Below, piece after piece: positions 48,121 to 59,639 of a DNA stretch of 64,000 bases. Source of the stretch: Stenopsyche tienmushanensis. Its lineage: Eukaryota > Arthropoda > Insecta > Trichoptera > Stenopsychidae. A program made the translations under genes and the position numbers. How positions within the stretch are numbered: the stretch's first letter is position 1; each line of letters starts with the position of its first letter. The notes beneath the pieces were generated by a model. It made no database searches, was not told the DNA's origin, and worked only from the letters and a program-made list of their open reading frames with translations. The stretch covers positions 124,001 through 188,000 of the forward strand of contig WACJ01000515.1 of NCBI GenBank assembly GCA_008973525.1, written 5' to 3'.

Positions 48121-48641
48121 CTATCTTGTACCAGTCTTCTGTAGCAATCTGTTGGTAATTAGAAACGACACGTCCAGGAATCTTTCGACACAGTTTACAA
48201 GGCATGTTTCTGTTTTGGAGTCTAATTTGTTGGAGGGTTTCTCCACACATTTGTCCCAACAAAAATCATTAAACTCGTGGATCTACGAAAATTAAAAACA
48301 ATACATATTTTAATTCAAAAATTATCATCGTCAATGATGCAAATATAACATCAATTCATGAAAGATATATGTAAAAAATTAAATCTGATTAATCTCAGAG
48401 TTTAATTCTATAATTATTTTATTAAAGAAAAAAGCAATTGCGCTTTAATATTAATAATCATAATAGAATAATCATTGCTCTTGAATATAGTGATGAAATT
48501 ATCGACTTTTCAAAAATGATGATGATAAGCTACCTGAGCATTGAATTGAGCTTTTTGTTTCTCAACAAGGAGGAAATCCTGCAGTTCAGAATCGCCGCTT
48601 TTGGGAGAATCGCTAGACGTTAAGTCAAAGGAGTCAGACAT
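48121..48641 (-). CDS. Tim8: Mitochondrial import inner-membrane translocase subunit Tim8
   Basis: A small intermembrane-space chaperone that works with Tim13 to carry hydrophobic precursors such as Tim23 to the inner membrane. Two exons on the minus strand, 48534-48641 and 48121-48282, give 89 aa, the family norm. The start MSDSFDLTSSD leads to ELQDFLLVEKQKAQFNAQ. The twin CX3C motifs are CWDKC and CLVNC, separated by EKPSNKLDSKTET. CVERFLDVSFLITNRL closes the second helix. All four cysteines that form the disulphides are present. It is head to head with clathrin light chain, with 457 bases between start codons. Confidence 0.96.
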
Positions 48642-49098
48642 CTTCAAGATTTTTGAGGTTAGAAATCGCGGACTTAAATGCTATGCAGTATTGCTAGTCT
48701 TAATATTAGAAGCATTTATATAATTCGTGAAATTTTAAGGCAAATCAATTATTTGACAATCCAAGCAAAATAACAAAATTTTAAATGATTTAAATAACAG
48801 TCGTTTTATTGTGTAATAATGATACTCATTTAAAATATTAATTTAATATGTACAAACGCTTATTAATTTAAATTATTTAAATATTTATTTGAGGGCTATT
48901 TTAATTATTATTAAAATTAGGATTTTATTTATGTTAAATATTAAATCTGAAAATTATACATAGGGATTATATTTAGAATAATTGATGTAATTTTATTATA
49001 GTGTGTGGGTGGCAAGAATCGAATGGCGTGAGTCATAGAGCAGAGGGTGCGGTTATCGCTAGCGCATTTGTCTCTGGTAGTGTCAGTGACGTGCCGCG
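48642..49098. promoter_or_regulatory. Shared promoter region Tim8 / clathrin light chain
   Basis: The two start codons face away from each other across 457 bases, so both promoters must lie within, or have leaders reaching into, this short AT-rich gap. A GC-richer block at about 49000-49098 adjoins the Clc start. No TATA box can be fixed with confidence. Confidence 0.5.
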
Positions 49099-50267
49099 AT
49101 GGATGATTTCGTTGGAGGAGACGTAGACCCGGCTGCGGCCTTTTTAGCCAGAGAACAAAATCAGCTAGCTGGCCTCGACGATGACCTGGAGCCTGTCGCC
49201 CCTGTTGCACCCACAGCTCCCGCTTTCTTACCCGCCGACGAGCTTCCTGTCATTTCAGGTTTCACCTTTTCACTGACGCACTAAACGCTTACACCTACGC
49301 ATAATCATTATCAATAGATTGAATTAAATATTGCATTGATATCCACACGCTAGACGTTTATTCCTATTTTGATCCGGTAAGAATGCTATTATGTAGTCCG
49401 CTCTGAATGAATAAGCATTCAATGGAGTGTGGAGCGTGTGTAAAATATACAGTTTATATGGTTTTTTTTTATTAATTAAAATGTATTTAAAAAATGATCA
49501 TACATTTGCTTTTGCATGATTCTATCGCAAAGTATTCGTAATTGTTTTTTTATCGTTATAAAACGTTTTTTATCGTTTTAATTATAGTGTTCGATTCCCC
49601 GTCTCCTACACCTATTAAACAAATAGAGAAAGAAGAACCGGAAAAGATTAGAAAATGGAGAGAAGAACAAAAGGTGCGGCTAGAACAAAAAGGTAATCAT
49701 TTTTATAAGCTTATTAATGACATAAAAAAATATTTTATACCGTCACTCGATGTAATAAATTTGTAATTTATAGATGCCGAAGAAGAACTTAAAAAAGAAG
49801 AAATGAAAGAGATCGCCAAGAAAGAGCTCGAAGATTGGTACACCAATCACGAAGAACAAATTAGTAAAACGAAGGCCGCAAATAGGTACGTAAAATATTT
49901 ATTTGGTTTAATTGGGCGATATCTTAAATTTGATACGCGTATAGTAAAACATGCTTTAAAAATATATTTTTATCTTCCATGCGTTCATTAGAGAGGCCGC
50001 TAAGTAAGTCCACGATGAATATGTATTTCCTCGAATTTTATAGTGATCGATGTTTCATTTGTCGCTTGGTCGGTTTTCAGGAGTGCCGAGAAGCAGTTTG
50101 TCGCCGAGGAGAGTGACGAGATCGAACCGGGAACCGAATGGGAGCGCATCGCCAAGCTCTGCGATTTCAATCCCAAATCTGCTAAATCAAGCAAAGACGT
50201 GTCTCGAATGCGCTCCATCATTCTACAACTGAAGCAGTCTGGTCTGATGACGCCCAAGAAAGCATGA
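49099..50267 (+). CDS. Clc: Clathrin light chain
   Basis: It binds the clathrin heavy-chain hub through a central helix and tunes coat assembly in endocytosis. Exons: 49099-49258, 49588-49692, 49774-49885, 50081-50267, giving 187 aa (fly protein 219). MDDFVGGDVDPAAAFLAREQ is the conserved start. EEPEKIRKWREEQKVRLEQK begins the long helix, with KKELEDWYTNHEEQISKTKA after it. The C-terminal block is EIEPGTEWERIAKLCDFNP then SSKDVSRMRS. The acidic region between exons 1 and 2 is shorter than in flies, and an extra exon in the 329-base first intron cannot be excluded. A possible 12-nt alternative exon lies at 49992-50003. Confidence 0.96.
49992..50003 (+). other. Candidate 12-nt microexon of clathrin light chain
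   Basis: Between exons 3 and 4 the sequence TTCATTAG is followed by AGAGGCCGCTAA and then the ideal donor GTAAGT. Exon 3 ends in phase 2 and exon 4 starts with the matching base, so adding the 12 bases keeps the frame and inserts Glu-Ala-Ala-Lys after ..AANR. In vertebrate light chains the neuronal alternative exons enter at this same place. Splicing itself is not shown. Confidence 0.5.
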
Positions 50268-51123
50268 AGATCTATATAGTAAACTTTATTCTCATTCCTT
50301 GAAAAAAATTAAAGCCTTTAGCTGTTGAAATGTGTAAATTTAATGTTGGTTATTAAATGATCTAGATTAATATTTGATTTAATTATATTAATATTATATT
50401 TAATCATATGTAGTGTGGTTCTCGTTATTGCAAATATCTGTAAATAGTCTCATTATGAATCATTTCCGTTTATCGATTGTTATAAAGCATGTAATTTCAT
50501 CTATTCGAGAATACGTTTGAGATTTGTTGCGGCGTTTTTGTAAGCATGAGGATCCACTATATTAAACTATATATTTTTATTTTATACTATGTAATCGTAT
50601 TTGTTTAATCTTACTGCAATGTAACTTTTTACTACGTACTGACTATTAGGCAACTTCAAATAACAAACTATATTTGAAATATAAATGCATTTATAATTCA
50701 AATATTTAACCTAAAGCAAAGTACAACTGTTTAAAATAATAAATATTATTATACGAATATAAAGCATTGTATTTTGTTACATCCTTACTGGTTTCCTGTT
50801 GAATTTGTTAATTCGCAATCCGATGATTCTTTATTTCGCATTATAAAATACCTCATGTGACACGAACGAAGGTTATTTATTAAATAAGTACTGTGATAAG
50901 CAGAACTCGTTAATTATCTATGGAGACGCATGGTGCAAAATGTTGTACAAATTTTGCAGAATGTGTCGCAGTAGGTTCAAATTTACAGTTGTTTTGACTG
51001 AAAATATTGTAAAATTAAACGGCCGTAACTGAAATAAATTATGTTTCAATATACACACGTCGACTCTTATTATTTATTGAAATGCATTACATTGTATTAA
51101 TGCATTATTTTGAATTTTTATTC
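50268..51123. other. Clc 3' region and AT-rich spacer
   Basis: An ATTAAA word at 50308-50313 may serve Clc polyadenylation. Nothing else is recognised. Confidence 0.4.
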
Positions 51124-51129
51124 TAGACA

Positions 51130-51363
51130 TTAAGACACCTTTCCGCTTTTATTAGTTGTTTGCTTTTGCGTCCCAGATGTATGCTTCTTCTTTAAGGCTG
51201 AGACGACGCTCGATCTTCGAGCAAATTTAAAATCGATGAAGTCGTCGATGCCATAATCTGTCAGTCTGCTCAACTTTCTGTCAGCTCCCATCAGCGCAAG
51301 ACAATCTTCAATTCGAGGCAGAGTCAATTGTAAATGAGCACTGTTGATAGCATACAAGAACAT
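51130..51363 (-). CDS. 77-codon reading frame partly shared with the TTAA-flanked repeat
   Basis: I do not recognise the protein. It starts MFLYAINSAHLQLTLPRIED and continues GADRKLSRLTDYGIDDFIDF with a Lys/Ser/Thr-rich tail, SALKKKHTSGTQKQTT, ending at a TAA. Residues 1-47 lie within sequence repeated at 16537-17033 and 40026-40556, where the same frame is visible but carries stops. Residues 48-77 are unique to this locus. It may be the last exon of a gene whose copy was captured by the repeat, or a better-preserved piece of the parent transposon. I see no clear upstream exon. Confidence 0.3.
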   Translation of the reverse strand: MFLYAINSAHLQLTLPRIEDCLALMGADRKLSRLTDYGIDDFIDFKFARRSSVVSALKKKHTSGTQKQTTNKSGKVS

Positions 51364-51573
51364 GTCATTTTTTTACTTAAACAATATACAAGAAATCGGT
51401 TAATTTGCTTCTGCTTTAGAAGGAAATGATAATCGGACAAAAGCTCATTCAACAAGCATCGACGAACAGCAAGCAATTAAATAAATAAACACTGTCCATA
51501 GCACAAAATATCGGTCATTTCTTTGCGTAAACAAATAACAAACTTGAAATCGAAATCATTATGTTGATAAATT
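51222..51573. repeat. Third copy of the TTAA-element interior, without termini
   Basis: From GAGCAAATTTAAAATCGATG to ATAAATTTGAGG the sequence follows copies 1 and 2, with scattered substitutions and a small insertion. Neither inverted end nor TTAA flank is present. Confidence 0.7.
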
Positions 51574-51689
51574 TGAGGCTTCCATTCCATGTGGAAGAAT
51601 GCTGAACACGTAGCAGCGTACCAGTCTCGGCTCAATACTGTCCTCATGTGCTCTATTCTGCAGCATATTTCGTTTGTATTTTCGCTGCT

Positions 51690-52298
51690 TTAATTCAAGT
51701 AGCATCCAAGATATTTGTAATCCTGCATCCACGATATTGCTATCCGATAATTTCTATAATTTGGGGTTTTGCTGAAAACTAGCCACTTCATTTTCTTAAC
51801 ATTTAGTTTCAGCCCCATTGCCTTACTGTGTGTGACGACTGCATTTAATAATCCTTGCAGATCATCGATGTTTGTAGCCAACAATACAGTATCATTAGAA
51901 TATATTATTGATGGTACTCCCTTTATTATTACTCCAGCATTGATCTCTCCAACGGCTTCATCAATAATATGTTCCAAATATAGATTGAATAACAGCGGAG
52001 AGAGTACACAACCCTGACAATGTTGCTCCAGTACTTGCGTGCTTTGCGAGTGCCAAAACCACAATTTCAATAAAAACATTCCTTCTTGTAGTTTTTGAAA
52101 AAAATGTGAGATAGTGGGATGTAATTTTGGTTTGAAATCTGCTTCTATTACATCCCAAACTGTTCTATTGGAAGAAGTTTCGATAAGTTCGAAAACGAAT
52201 AGGAAGGGTGGTACGGGGTAAAATGAGTACTGCAGGTCTTCACTGAACACAACAAAAACGAGCAACGATACATATGCTACGCTTTCTTGACAATACAA
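51690..52298 (-). pseudogene. Non-LTR reverse transcriptase, inactive palm
   Basis: A 202-codon minus-strand frame contains QGCVLSPLLFNLYLEHIIDE, the RT block with the SPLLFN motif. It then reads VIIKGVPSIIYSNDTVLLAT, where active enzymes have (Y/F)ADD, and KAMGLKLNVKKMKWLVFSKT, followed by YKYLGCYL. Ser-Asn replaces Ala-Asp, so a catalytic aspartate is lost even though the frame stays open. No endonuclease domain is seen. It may belong with the LINE fragments at 13.3 and 42.0 kb. Confidence 0.75.
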
Positions 52299-53112
52299 AA
52301 AATAGTCCCTTTTTAAATAAAATTGTAACTAGTAATAATATACAACAACAAAAATCAATGGATTTCTCAAAAAGAACCAGCAATTCCAACCCCCAAGCCT
52401 GAATTTGATGAGATATGCGGGAAACAATTCATTATGAATTAATAAAGCCGAGAGAAACTATAACTGCACAAGTTTATTGTCTATAATTAGAAGTTTGACA
52501 TCAAAAATTAAAAGAGAAATTTGCATATAACAGATAGAAATTGGTAATGTCTGAATAAAATACGAAAATTAAACTGGGAAGTGTTACTGCATCCTTATTA
52601 ATCTCCATATCTCTCCTTGGCGGATTTTCTCCTTTTCAGGTTTATGGAGCACAGCTTGAAAGAAAAACAATTCAAAAATGCAGCTGAAATGGAAATGCAT
52701 TTAAAATCGTTTTTTTGCTTCTAAGCAGAAAAGTTTTTATCAAAAAAAGCGATAAAATGGCCACCGAAGTGATCGGAAGGTTTGTTAAATAATGAAAGGA
52801 ATTTTATTTTTCAATGTGTGTTAAAAAATTAATTTATTAATAAATTTGATTTTTTTACTAAATACGCGAATACTTGTTGGTCTTCTTAATTGTAAATTTT
52901 TATCTTATTAGTTTGATAATTTTAAATAAAAGGGATTACACGATAGAAATATGCTATATTTTGGCCATTGATTATTTATTAATAAGTTGGCATCACTGTT
53001 GAGGAATTGCCAACCTTCAAATAATACATGTCAAATTTTAATAACAATCTGACATTTAGTTGACAAGTTACAGTGGTTTGAGTGACGTACTGCTTTTGTA
53101 TTTTTCAAAACA

Positions 53113-53427
53113 ATGGAAACATCCGAATTTCGTGTGTTGATAAAGCATTGCTTTCTAATGGGAAAAAATGTCGCCGAAGCAAAGCAATGGCTCGACAAGT
53201 GTTATTCGGACTCACCTCCATCGAGACAAATGATAGAGAAGTGCTTCGTTGATTTTATACGTGGCCGTTCAGACAGCGATGACGCTGAATGCGCTGCCCG
53301 CCCAAATTCGCCACTTGTCCCGGAAAACTTAAAAAAGACAAATCCAAAGCCAAAGATAAATCGCTGTAGAAAAAATCGGTTCCCAAAAAAAAAACTTTCT
53401 ACAATAAATCGTCCCAAAAAAGCATAG
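53113..53427 (+). mobile_element. Mariner transposase N-terminus fused to element tail by internal deletion
   Basis: The frame starts METSEFRVLIKHCFLMGKNV, then AEAKQWLDKCYSDSPPSRQM and FVDFIRGRSDSDDAECAARP. This is the classic mariner DNA-binding N-terminus. After VPENLKK the sequence changes to Lys-rich nonsense. A little downstream (53432-53450) a shifted frame reads LLELVDE and a stop, like the mariner C-terminus. The whole catalytic domain is therefore missing. The ends lie roughly at 52980 and 53515 but were not fixed. Confidence 0.75.
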
Positions 53428-53519
53428 AATTGTTAGAGCTCGTTGATGAATAAAGTCTAATTTTACTTAAAAGTTGTTTTATTAGTCATCCTACGAACTT
53501 ATTGAGTAACGTGTTAAAT

Positions 53520-54650
53520 CTAAATTAAGACTTGACAATTATCCATCACAACGAACTGCATAACACTGCCCACAGTACCAAGTGGTCAACAGATCGACCA
53601 GAATCGAGGGGACACCTCTCGTCTTCAGTTTGTCCACAAGTAGAGAACGAAAACCTTGCTTAGATGCAGAAAAAAAAGTAAAAAATAACATAGGTATGAT
53701 TTATTCACACAAGTTAAAATAAATAAGTACATAATTTAAAAAAATAGCATACAAACAAACAAAAATAAGTACATCAAAGTAATTGTATACATCGTTATAA
53801 AAATAATATTTTAATTACCTAAGTAAAAATAAAATTTAAAGTAACGTTAAGTACAGTCTATTCTAATACATTCATGGCACGACTACTGTTGAACTACGTT
53901 ATAAGAATGAATTTGTTATATCGTTAAATACATCGATAATATAAGTTGATTATGATTAAATATTCATCTAGTATTGTATTTTGATTAGTGATAAACATTT
54001 CAATGAAATAAAATACAGATTTAAAACTAAAACTGGGCTTCACAAGATTTTGGAGATCATTATATAAATATATTTTATTTTTAAAGAGTTAAGATCGGTC
54101 AACAGACTATTATAAATAATTTAAAAATAAATAAGATAAAGTCTTTTGTTCGTTAGGCACCAGTTGATCATATCACATTTTCAATTTTACAGTTTCAATT
54201 TTTATCATTTCTGGACCCGATACCTCGACTAATATAAGTAAGCATTAATCATCTTCTTTTCTGTAAGTATTCCCGGCAAAACATACAGTTGCTCCCTCCC
54301 CTGAATATTATAATCTAATAAAATATGATTCACAGGCGGCCCTCACAAATGAAATACACATTGAGTGATGAAGAAGCTGATAAAATGTTTCACAGTACGA
54401 ATCATCATTTTAAGTACATAAAAATACAAAAAAAACGTATATTAACGCTTTACCGATAATTTTGCATTAAATGCATTTGAAAGTTAAAGACCATTAATTG
54501 TAAATCACAAATAAATAAAAATAAGTAAAATGTATAGATCGCCCAATGAAAATATTGTTGAAGTAACTGATCTCCGGTCAGCTTTATGAGCTTATATAGA
54601 AATCTGCCAATGGTTGGTCTGCATACTGGCTTTGTGTAGATTTGAATAGA
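53520..54650. other. AT-rich spacer, nothing recognised
   Basis: No coding or structural signal was found. The right end is the expected 3' UTR of the minus-strand LRR gene. Confidence 0.4.
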
Positions 54651-54657
54651 ACTTCCA

Positions 54658-56035
54658 TTAGTGAACGATGGCTGTAATAAAACGTTGATGATAAATACAA
54701 CTTTGTCGTCTTAAATTATGAGATCTCAATTTTATTTATATCATGAAAAGTATGAACTTACCACAGCCAATGAGTCAAACAATCTTAAGGTATTCAGAAT
54801 TTAAATTCGTAATAAATATCAAAATCATTCCGCTGTACATTTTTTAATTAAAAAGACAACAAACCTAAATGAAGATACGTCTCGAAGATCTTCAAATTTT
54901 TAAACTTTGTTTTCATTGCGATTTCATACTCTTCTGTGCATAGAGGAATGTGCAGTTCTTCCAAGGATTCCTCGCAGCCAGCTAATAAATTATCTATGTT
55001 TTCGTCCGATATCCAAAACTGTAAAAATGTGTTTTATGAATGTAACAGTACGACAATTTCAAATGTATCCATTTTATTTTTAAATAAATTCATTGCTACG
55101 TAACTGAATCTGTTTTGGAATCTATTAATCAGAATGTGTTATAAAAAGACTATTCTTATTAATGATTTTAGCAAATTGAGACAACCCTAAATGATCCTGC
55201 AAGGCAACACGTGTCATATACGTTTCAAACATTACCTGAACACCTGTGACGCAAAGCGATTTCAGATGAAATTTTCCAAGATTGTTAAACGCGTCACTCG
55301 TCATGCTGCATTTCGAAATGTCCAGCGTGTGAAGTCGAGGCCAAGACTCCACCATCAGATTGATAATGTCGTCGTCTATCGCGGCAAAATTAAAAGCGAC
55401 GAATTCTTCCATCTCGGGAAACAGCGGAATCACGTCCTGCAAAACTGATCATTCGTTTTAGCGCGAATTTATACCAATTCAATAGGAAAGCAACGAATTT
55501 ATACCTTCTTTGGAGACGTTTTCATTTCCGTCCATCGTGAGCTTTTTTAATTTATGACAAACGGAGATGACGCGCAGTGTGTCGTCGGTCATTGTGCATT
55601 TGTCGAAGTTCAGTTCTTGCACGTTTGAGTGCACAAGTGCAGTCACCAGTCGGATGTTGTCCAGCAGTTTTGTTTTTCGGTTCGCCACGGCTAGGAACTT
55701 ATCCTTGATCATCGACGGATAGTTTTGTATGTGGTGCATGTAGTAGTTTTTGTACGCTATCGCCGTCGCTATTTCTTGAATGCATCTACAATCAGAATGT
55801 ATGACATTATTTCATAAATGCACAAATAAATCGAATCGATTTATTTGTGCAATTACAGGTCTTCCAGCAACGGAACGATCCCACGATTGACTTGGTGGTC
55901 TATTTTCGGCGGGTTCAGTCTGTTTCGCACGTAATTTTTTTTTGTGAGTTCTTCGGCCCTTATCCTATGATACGTTTCGGGATTAAATATCACCTCCGGC
56001 AGTGGTATCGCCGGTCTGGAGTGCCTTCTGCCCAT
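54658..56035 (-). CDS. Leucine-rich-repeat (RNI-like) protein, paralogue 1
   Basis: Five exons on the minus strand (55857-56035, 55505-55785, 55236-55444, 54865-55018, 54658-54671) give 278 aa. After a basic start (MGRRHSRPAIPLPEV) come LRRs of the cysteine-containing, ribonuclease-inhibitor-like type: VQELNFDKCTMTDDTL, LHTLDISKCSMTSDAF, LKSLCVTGVQ and SLEELHIPLC. Such repeats occur in F-box/LRR and AMN1-like proteins, but no F-box is evident in the N-terminus, so a ubiquitin-ligase role is not supported. The exon-3 acceptor is placed at the AG before TTTTGCAG because both paralogues keep the frame there. It is the sister of the gene at 62023-63979. The start codon is uncertain because the frame stays open upstream. 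Confidence 0.75.
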
Positions 56036-57180
56036 TACGCTATGATTTCGATTAGAACGGCAGTGTAAATACTCTTGAGCAAAACTGCATCCCTATTTCT
56101 CATTGTTTCGCAATGTACATTATAAAATTCTTGAAAATAAAGCGAGACAAAATGTCAGACGATTATTATATAAATGAGACGATTATTATATAAGAGAATA
56201 ACGACAAAGACCATTATAAATATAATTGAAAGTAGACATAATTTAGCTCTAAAATAAATTTGTATTTCTTTCATATTATTAAATCGTTTAATATTAGATA
56301 TATATTTACAGATTTAAAAGCAGATTCTTTGCATCATTTAGGAAGTTTTAGAAATGATTATAATTACTACATATATTGGCGCTAAATAGCACTTTATTAT
56401 TTGCATACATTCCATATGTTATTAATATTTCTACGGAGACGTTTCAAATTATTGTTAATTTTATTGCAATTAAGAAGATATTTAACAATTTTACAATTGC
56501 AAAATAAATTGCATTTTTATCACAATAAGAATTAATAAAAGTTATATAAAACTCGCTTATAAAAATATGTATTTTGTGGAAATATTTTATTGTCACAAAA
56601 AAAACTATTGTTTATGCTATTGATATGCTTCATATGATTTATTTAAAATGAAGTTTAATTTATCATTTATCAATTTATACAGCAAAATACTTAATACTTA
56701 ATTTATTGACCTTCATAGAGATGTGATTGAATATGAAGATTATGAAAATGTCAATTTGACAGCGAGCACGCATGGAAAAATACCCTTAGCTATTGATCCA
56801 CTTCGGCGAATGACGTCACGTTCAGGGTGACCAGCCGTTGTGTTTTTATGCAAGTTGTCACACTGTACCGTTTAAGGGCACCGATGTGTCCCGATTGAAA
56901 AATAAAATGTAAGCATACAGTCATAAAATAATAATAATTTACCAATGATAAACACTATTCGATCAAGATTTCAATTAACGCGACTTTTGAAATACGCGGG
57001 GTTTGACATGAGAAATATATGAAAAAGATTTAGGTTATGTGCAATTGTAGTTTTTGTTTAAAATGTCAACAAAACATTGAATGACAGTTTTAATTTAACG
57101 ATATGCATTGTAATACGGATATTTAACTTTTTTTAAAAACTGTTTTTTTTAATTATTTAAATGTATATAAATATAATCAA
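56036..57180. other. LRR gene 1 upstream region
   Basis: It is mostly AT-rich. A GC-richer block at 56755-56890 contains a perfect CRE and could be a distal promoter or leader exon for the minus-strand LRR gene. No gene is recognised. Confidence 0.35.
56811..56818. promoter_or_regulatory. CRE palindrome TGACGTCA
   Basis: The perfect 8-base CREB/ATF site lies in the only GC-rich block upstream of LRR gene 1 (about 780 bases before its start codon). A regulatory role is inference. Confidence 0.35.
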
Positions 57181-57745
57181 TTAAAAAATGTCAAAATCAT
57201 ACCAATTTTTGTGTTCCTCCTTATCATATTTTTTCTAAAACTTTTGAAGATATGCAGGATAGTTTTAAGTTTGACAAACTTTATTATAAACATAATAAAA
57301 CTACTTTGGAGCGTCATTAAATAAACAAAGACAAATTTATTTCCTATATTATTTTGCGAATGTATCGTGAACTATGAATTTTTTTGTGAAAAAATGATAT
57401 TATTAAAATAATCTTTGTTATCATGCTGTTAATTTCTTTTAGTTTACTGGTTTATGTCCTCACATATGTACTAACTTATGCAATCCATTTTTCATTTCAT
57501 CCCCTACATCTTTCCCATGTCATTCGATCTCTTGTAAAACTAATCATTTTGCAACATTTATGATTCCTTATCAAGAATCTACATTCCAATCCTCAGCCCT
57601 TGGATATGTTATTTGATCTTTTTGTAAGCTAATGTGATTTCTTTTAAAGGTATATTAATAATTAAAAAATGTCAAAATCATACCAATTTTTTTGTTCCCC
57701 CTTATCATATTTTTTCTAAAACTTCTGAAGACACGCAGGATAGCT
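57181..57745 (+). repeat. Direct repeat pair, about 84 bp each
   Basis: 57181-57264 and 57662-57745 share ATTAAAAAATGTCAAAATCA and TTATCATATTTTTTCTAAAA with about 90 percent identity by eye, spaced about 480 bases apart. The intervening sequence encodes nothing recognised. They could be ends of a decayed element. Confidence 0.6.
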
Positions 57746-57749
57746 TTTA

Positions 57750-58290
57750 TCTGACAGATCATGCACACTCTTATTTTCACTTGCTCATTCTTTCCCACAT
57801 CTGCAAACCATTATGAATTCCATCCCTTGATCTTCGCCTATATTGCTAATCATTCCCATATAAAGCATTCATCAAAAAATGCTTTCTACCAGCTTACAAT
57901 TCCAACTTTTCCCGACTTGTAGGCAGTCAGCTTACCTTCCATTCTCTTTGACTCATTACGAATCTCCTCATCGTTAAATTTTCGTTCATCTTCGACATCA
58001 CTTAGACGTCGGGTCACTGTAATATTTTTGTGTATTTCCTCGTCAACGATTTGTCTTTAGCGGTAGACAGATTATCAATATTAAAAAACCATAATTAATA
58101 AGAGATCCTGTAGGAATATCACCGTCTGCTATTGATCTGCTTGTTATTGATCTGCTGTATATATGCACCTGACTTTAATATCTATATCTTTGATTGGAAT
58201 TTTTACAATAATAGAGTCAAAAATGGGTATTTTTAGGAGAAAACTATGCAAGCGTAATCGGGTGACGAATCAGTTGTTTTAACTGAACAA
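57750..58290. other. Unassigned AT-rich sequence
   Basis: Nothing could be assigned here. Confidence 0.35.
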
Positions 58291-58296
58291 AAAAAA

Positions 58297-58740
58297 TTGA
58301 AGGCTATTGAAATAGCGTCGAGTATTATCCATGGGCAAGTGGTAAATATATTGTACGCTGCAGGATATTATCAGCGTAATTGCAAAAATTTCCAGCACCA
58401 CGTAGAAGATTTTCATGTTTTCCTGCTTTTTCAGCGTGTGCGAACAATTCAAAAATGTTTTGATCGTTGTGATTTTGTTTCTGAAAATGAAGCGAATGTG
58501 GAACAAATTAAAAGTCTTACATCGATGCATTTAAAAAATATGGAGACAGAATTTTGTAGCCAATTTGCAGATCTTCCTAGTATTGAAAGATTCAATGGGC
58601 TTTGGACCCATTTGCTGAAAACAGATCATCTTTAAATTGCAGCGCAAGAACAGTTAAATGACGCGAAAGAAAGAAAAATGTTACGATCCGAATTAAAAGA
58701 AAAACCTCCTCTTCTCTCTGATATTACTAAACAAATTCTA
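58297..58740 (+). mobile_element. Possible hAT-type (ZBED/SCAND3-like) transposase fragment
   Basis: The frame reads TIQKCFDRCDFVSENEANVE, then FCSQFADLPSIERFNGLW and, past a stop, AQEQLNDAKERKMLRSELKE. The '..F..RF.DL..IE.F' pattern recalls the region before the dimerisation domain of hAT transposases of the ZBED5/SCAND3 type. One internal stop is present. The family call is tentative. Confidence 0.3.
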
Positions 58741-59639
58741 TAAACTGGATCCTGTTGTTTCTCTGACAGTTTTGATCTTAGATCAGTGGCTTCCGGATTT
58801 TGAATTGGGTTGCCAAGAGTTTGGCTGATATCTTTGTTGATTATTCGGCATTCGTTAGAAATGCATTTCCGTTTTTTCATTTATATTTTGATTTACACAT
58901 AGATTTAATTTACTGTGAAAACTGATAAACATGGATAAACGCGTAGGTAAAGAAAAGATTACATATTGTTTATAATAATTTAATATCTACATACAAATAC
59001 AGTATGTATTGTCTGTTTTAAGAGTTTCAATATTTGTTAAAATCTCTTAGCATAGATTTCAGTTCAGATAAAAAATATATATTTAAAGTTTTTTGACACT
59101 AAAAAGATGAGATCAAAATATTCTTTAGTTCTTAAATAAGTTTGTAAATACTTGTTTACAAAATTCACAAAAGTATACGGTGAATTGTTTACATTATATA
59201 CGGCATTCCTCAATGCAGATTCTGTTGCTTTACATTGCAGTAAGGATTTAAAAGTATCACACAAAATAATATATAATAAAAACATATTTTAGTTTTCTTC
59301 AAATGATAGGAAAAGCTTTAATGGAAACTGAAAAAAAATACTGCATACAAATTAAAAGTAATCAGACAGATCTCAATGTCTTTTAAATTGTTTAGAGTGC
59401 CAAAACAGAAAACATTTATAGTAAAACTCCATTAATTCGATTCTCCAACAATTCAAAATTAATTTCAAATGATACAAAATTGTCCACTAATTCTAAAATA
59501 TACATAATTTATAGTTCAATAAATGCTTTAAACCCTTTGGCAAACTTTTGTTCAATCATTTGGTATTATTTTTTCATTGTATTGAGAATAGCGAATATAA
59601 TCTCACGGGCCAGATCTGGTCCCCACATTTTTTATACAT

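Noticed and set aside
55191..55448. 85-codon plus-strand frame at 55.2-55.4 kb
   Set aside because: It is the antisense shadow of LRR exon 3, which has clear repeat motifs and splice sites.
58279..58530. 83-codon minus-strand frame at 58.3-58.5 kb
   Set aside because: It overlaps the better plus-strand protein-like frame and lacks any motif.
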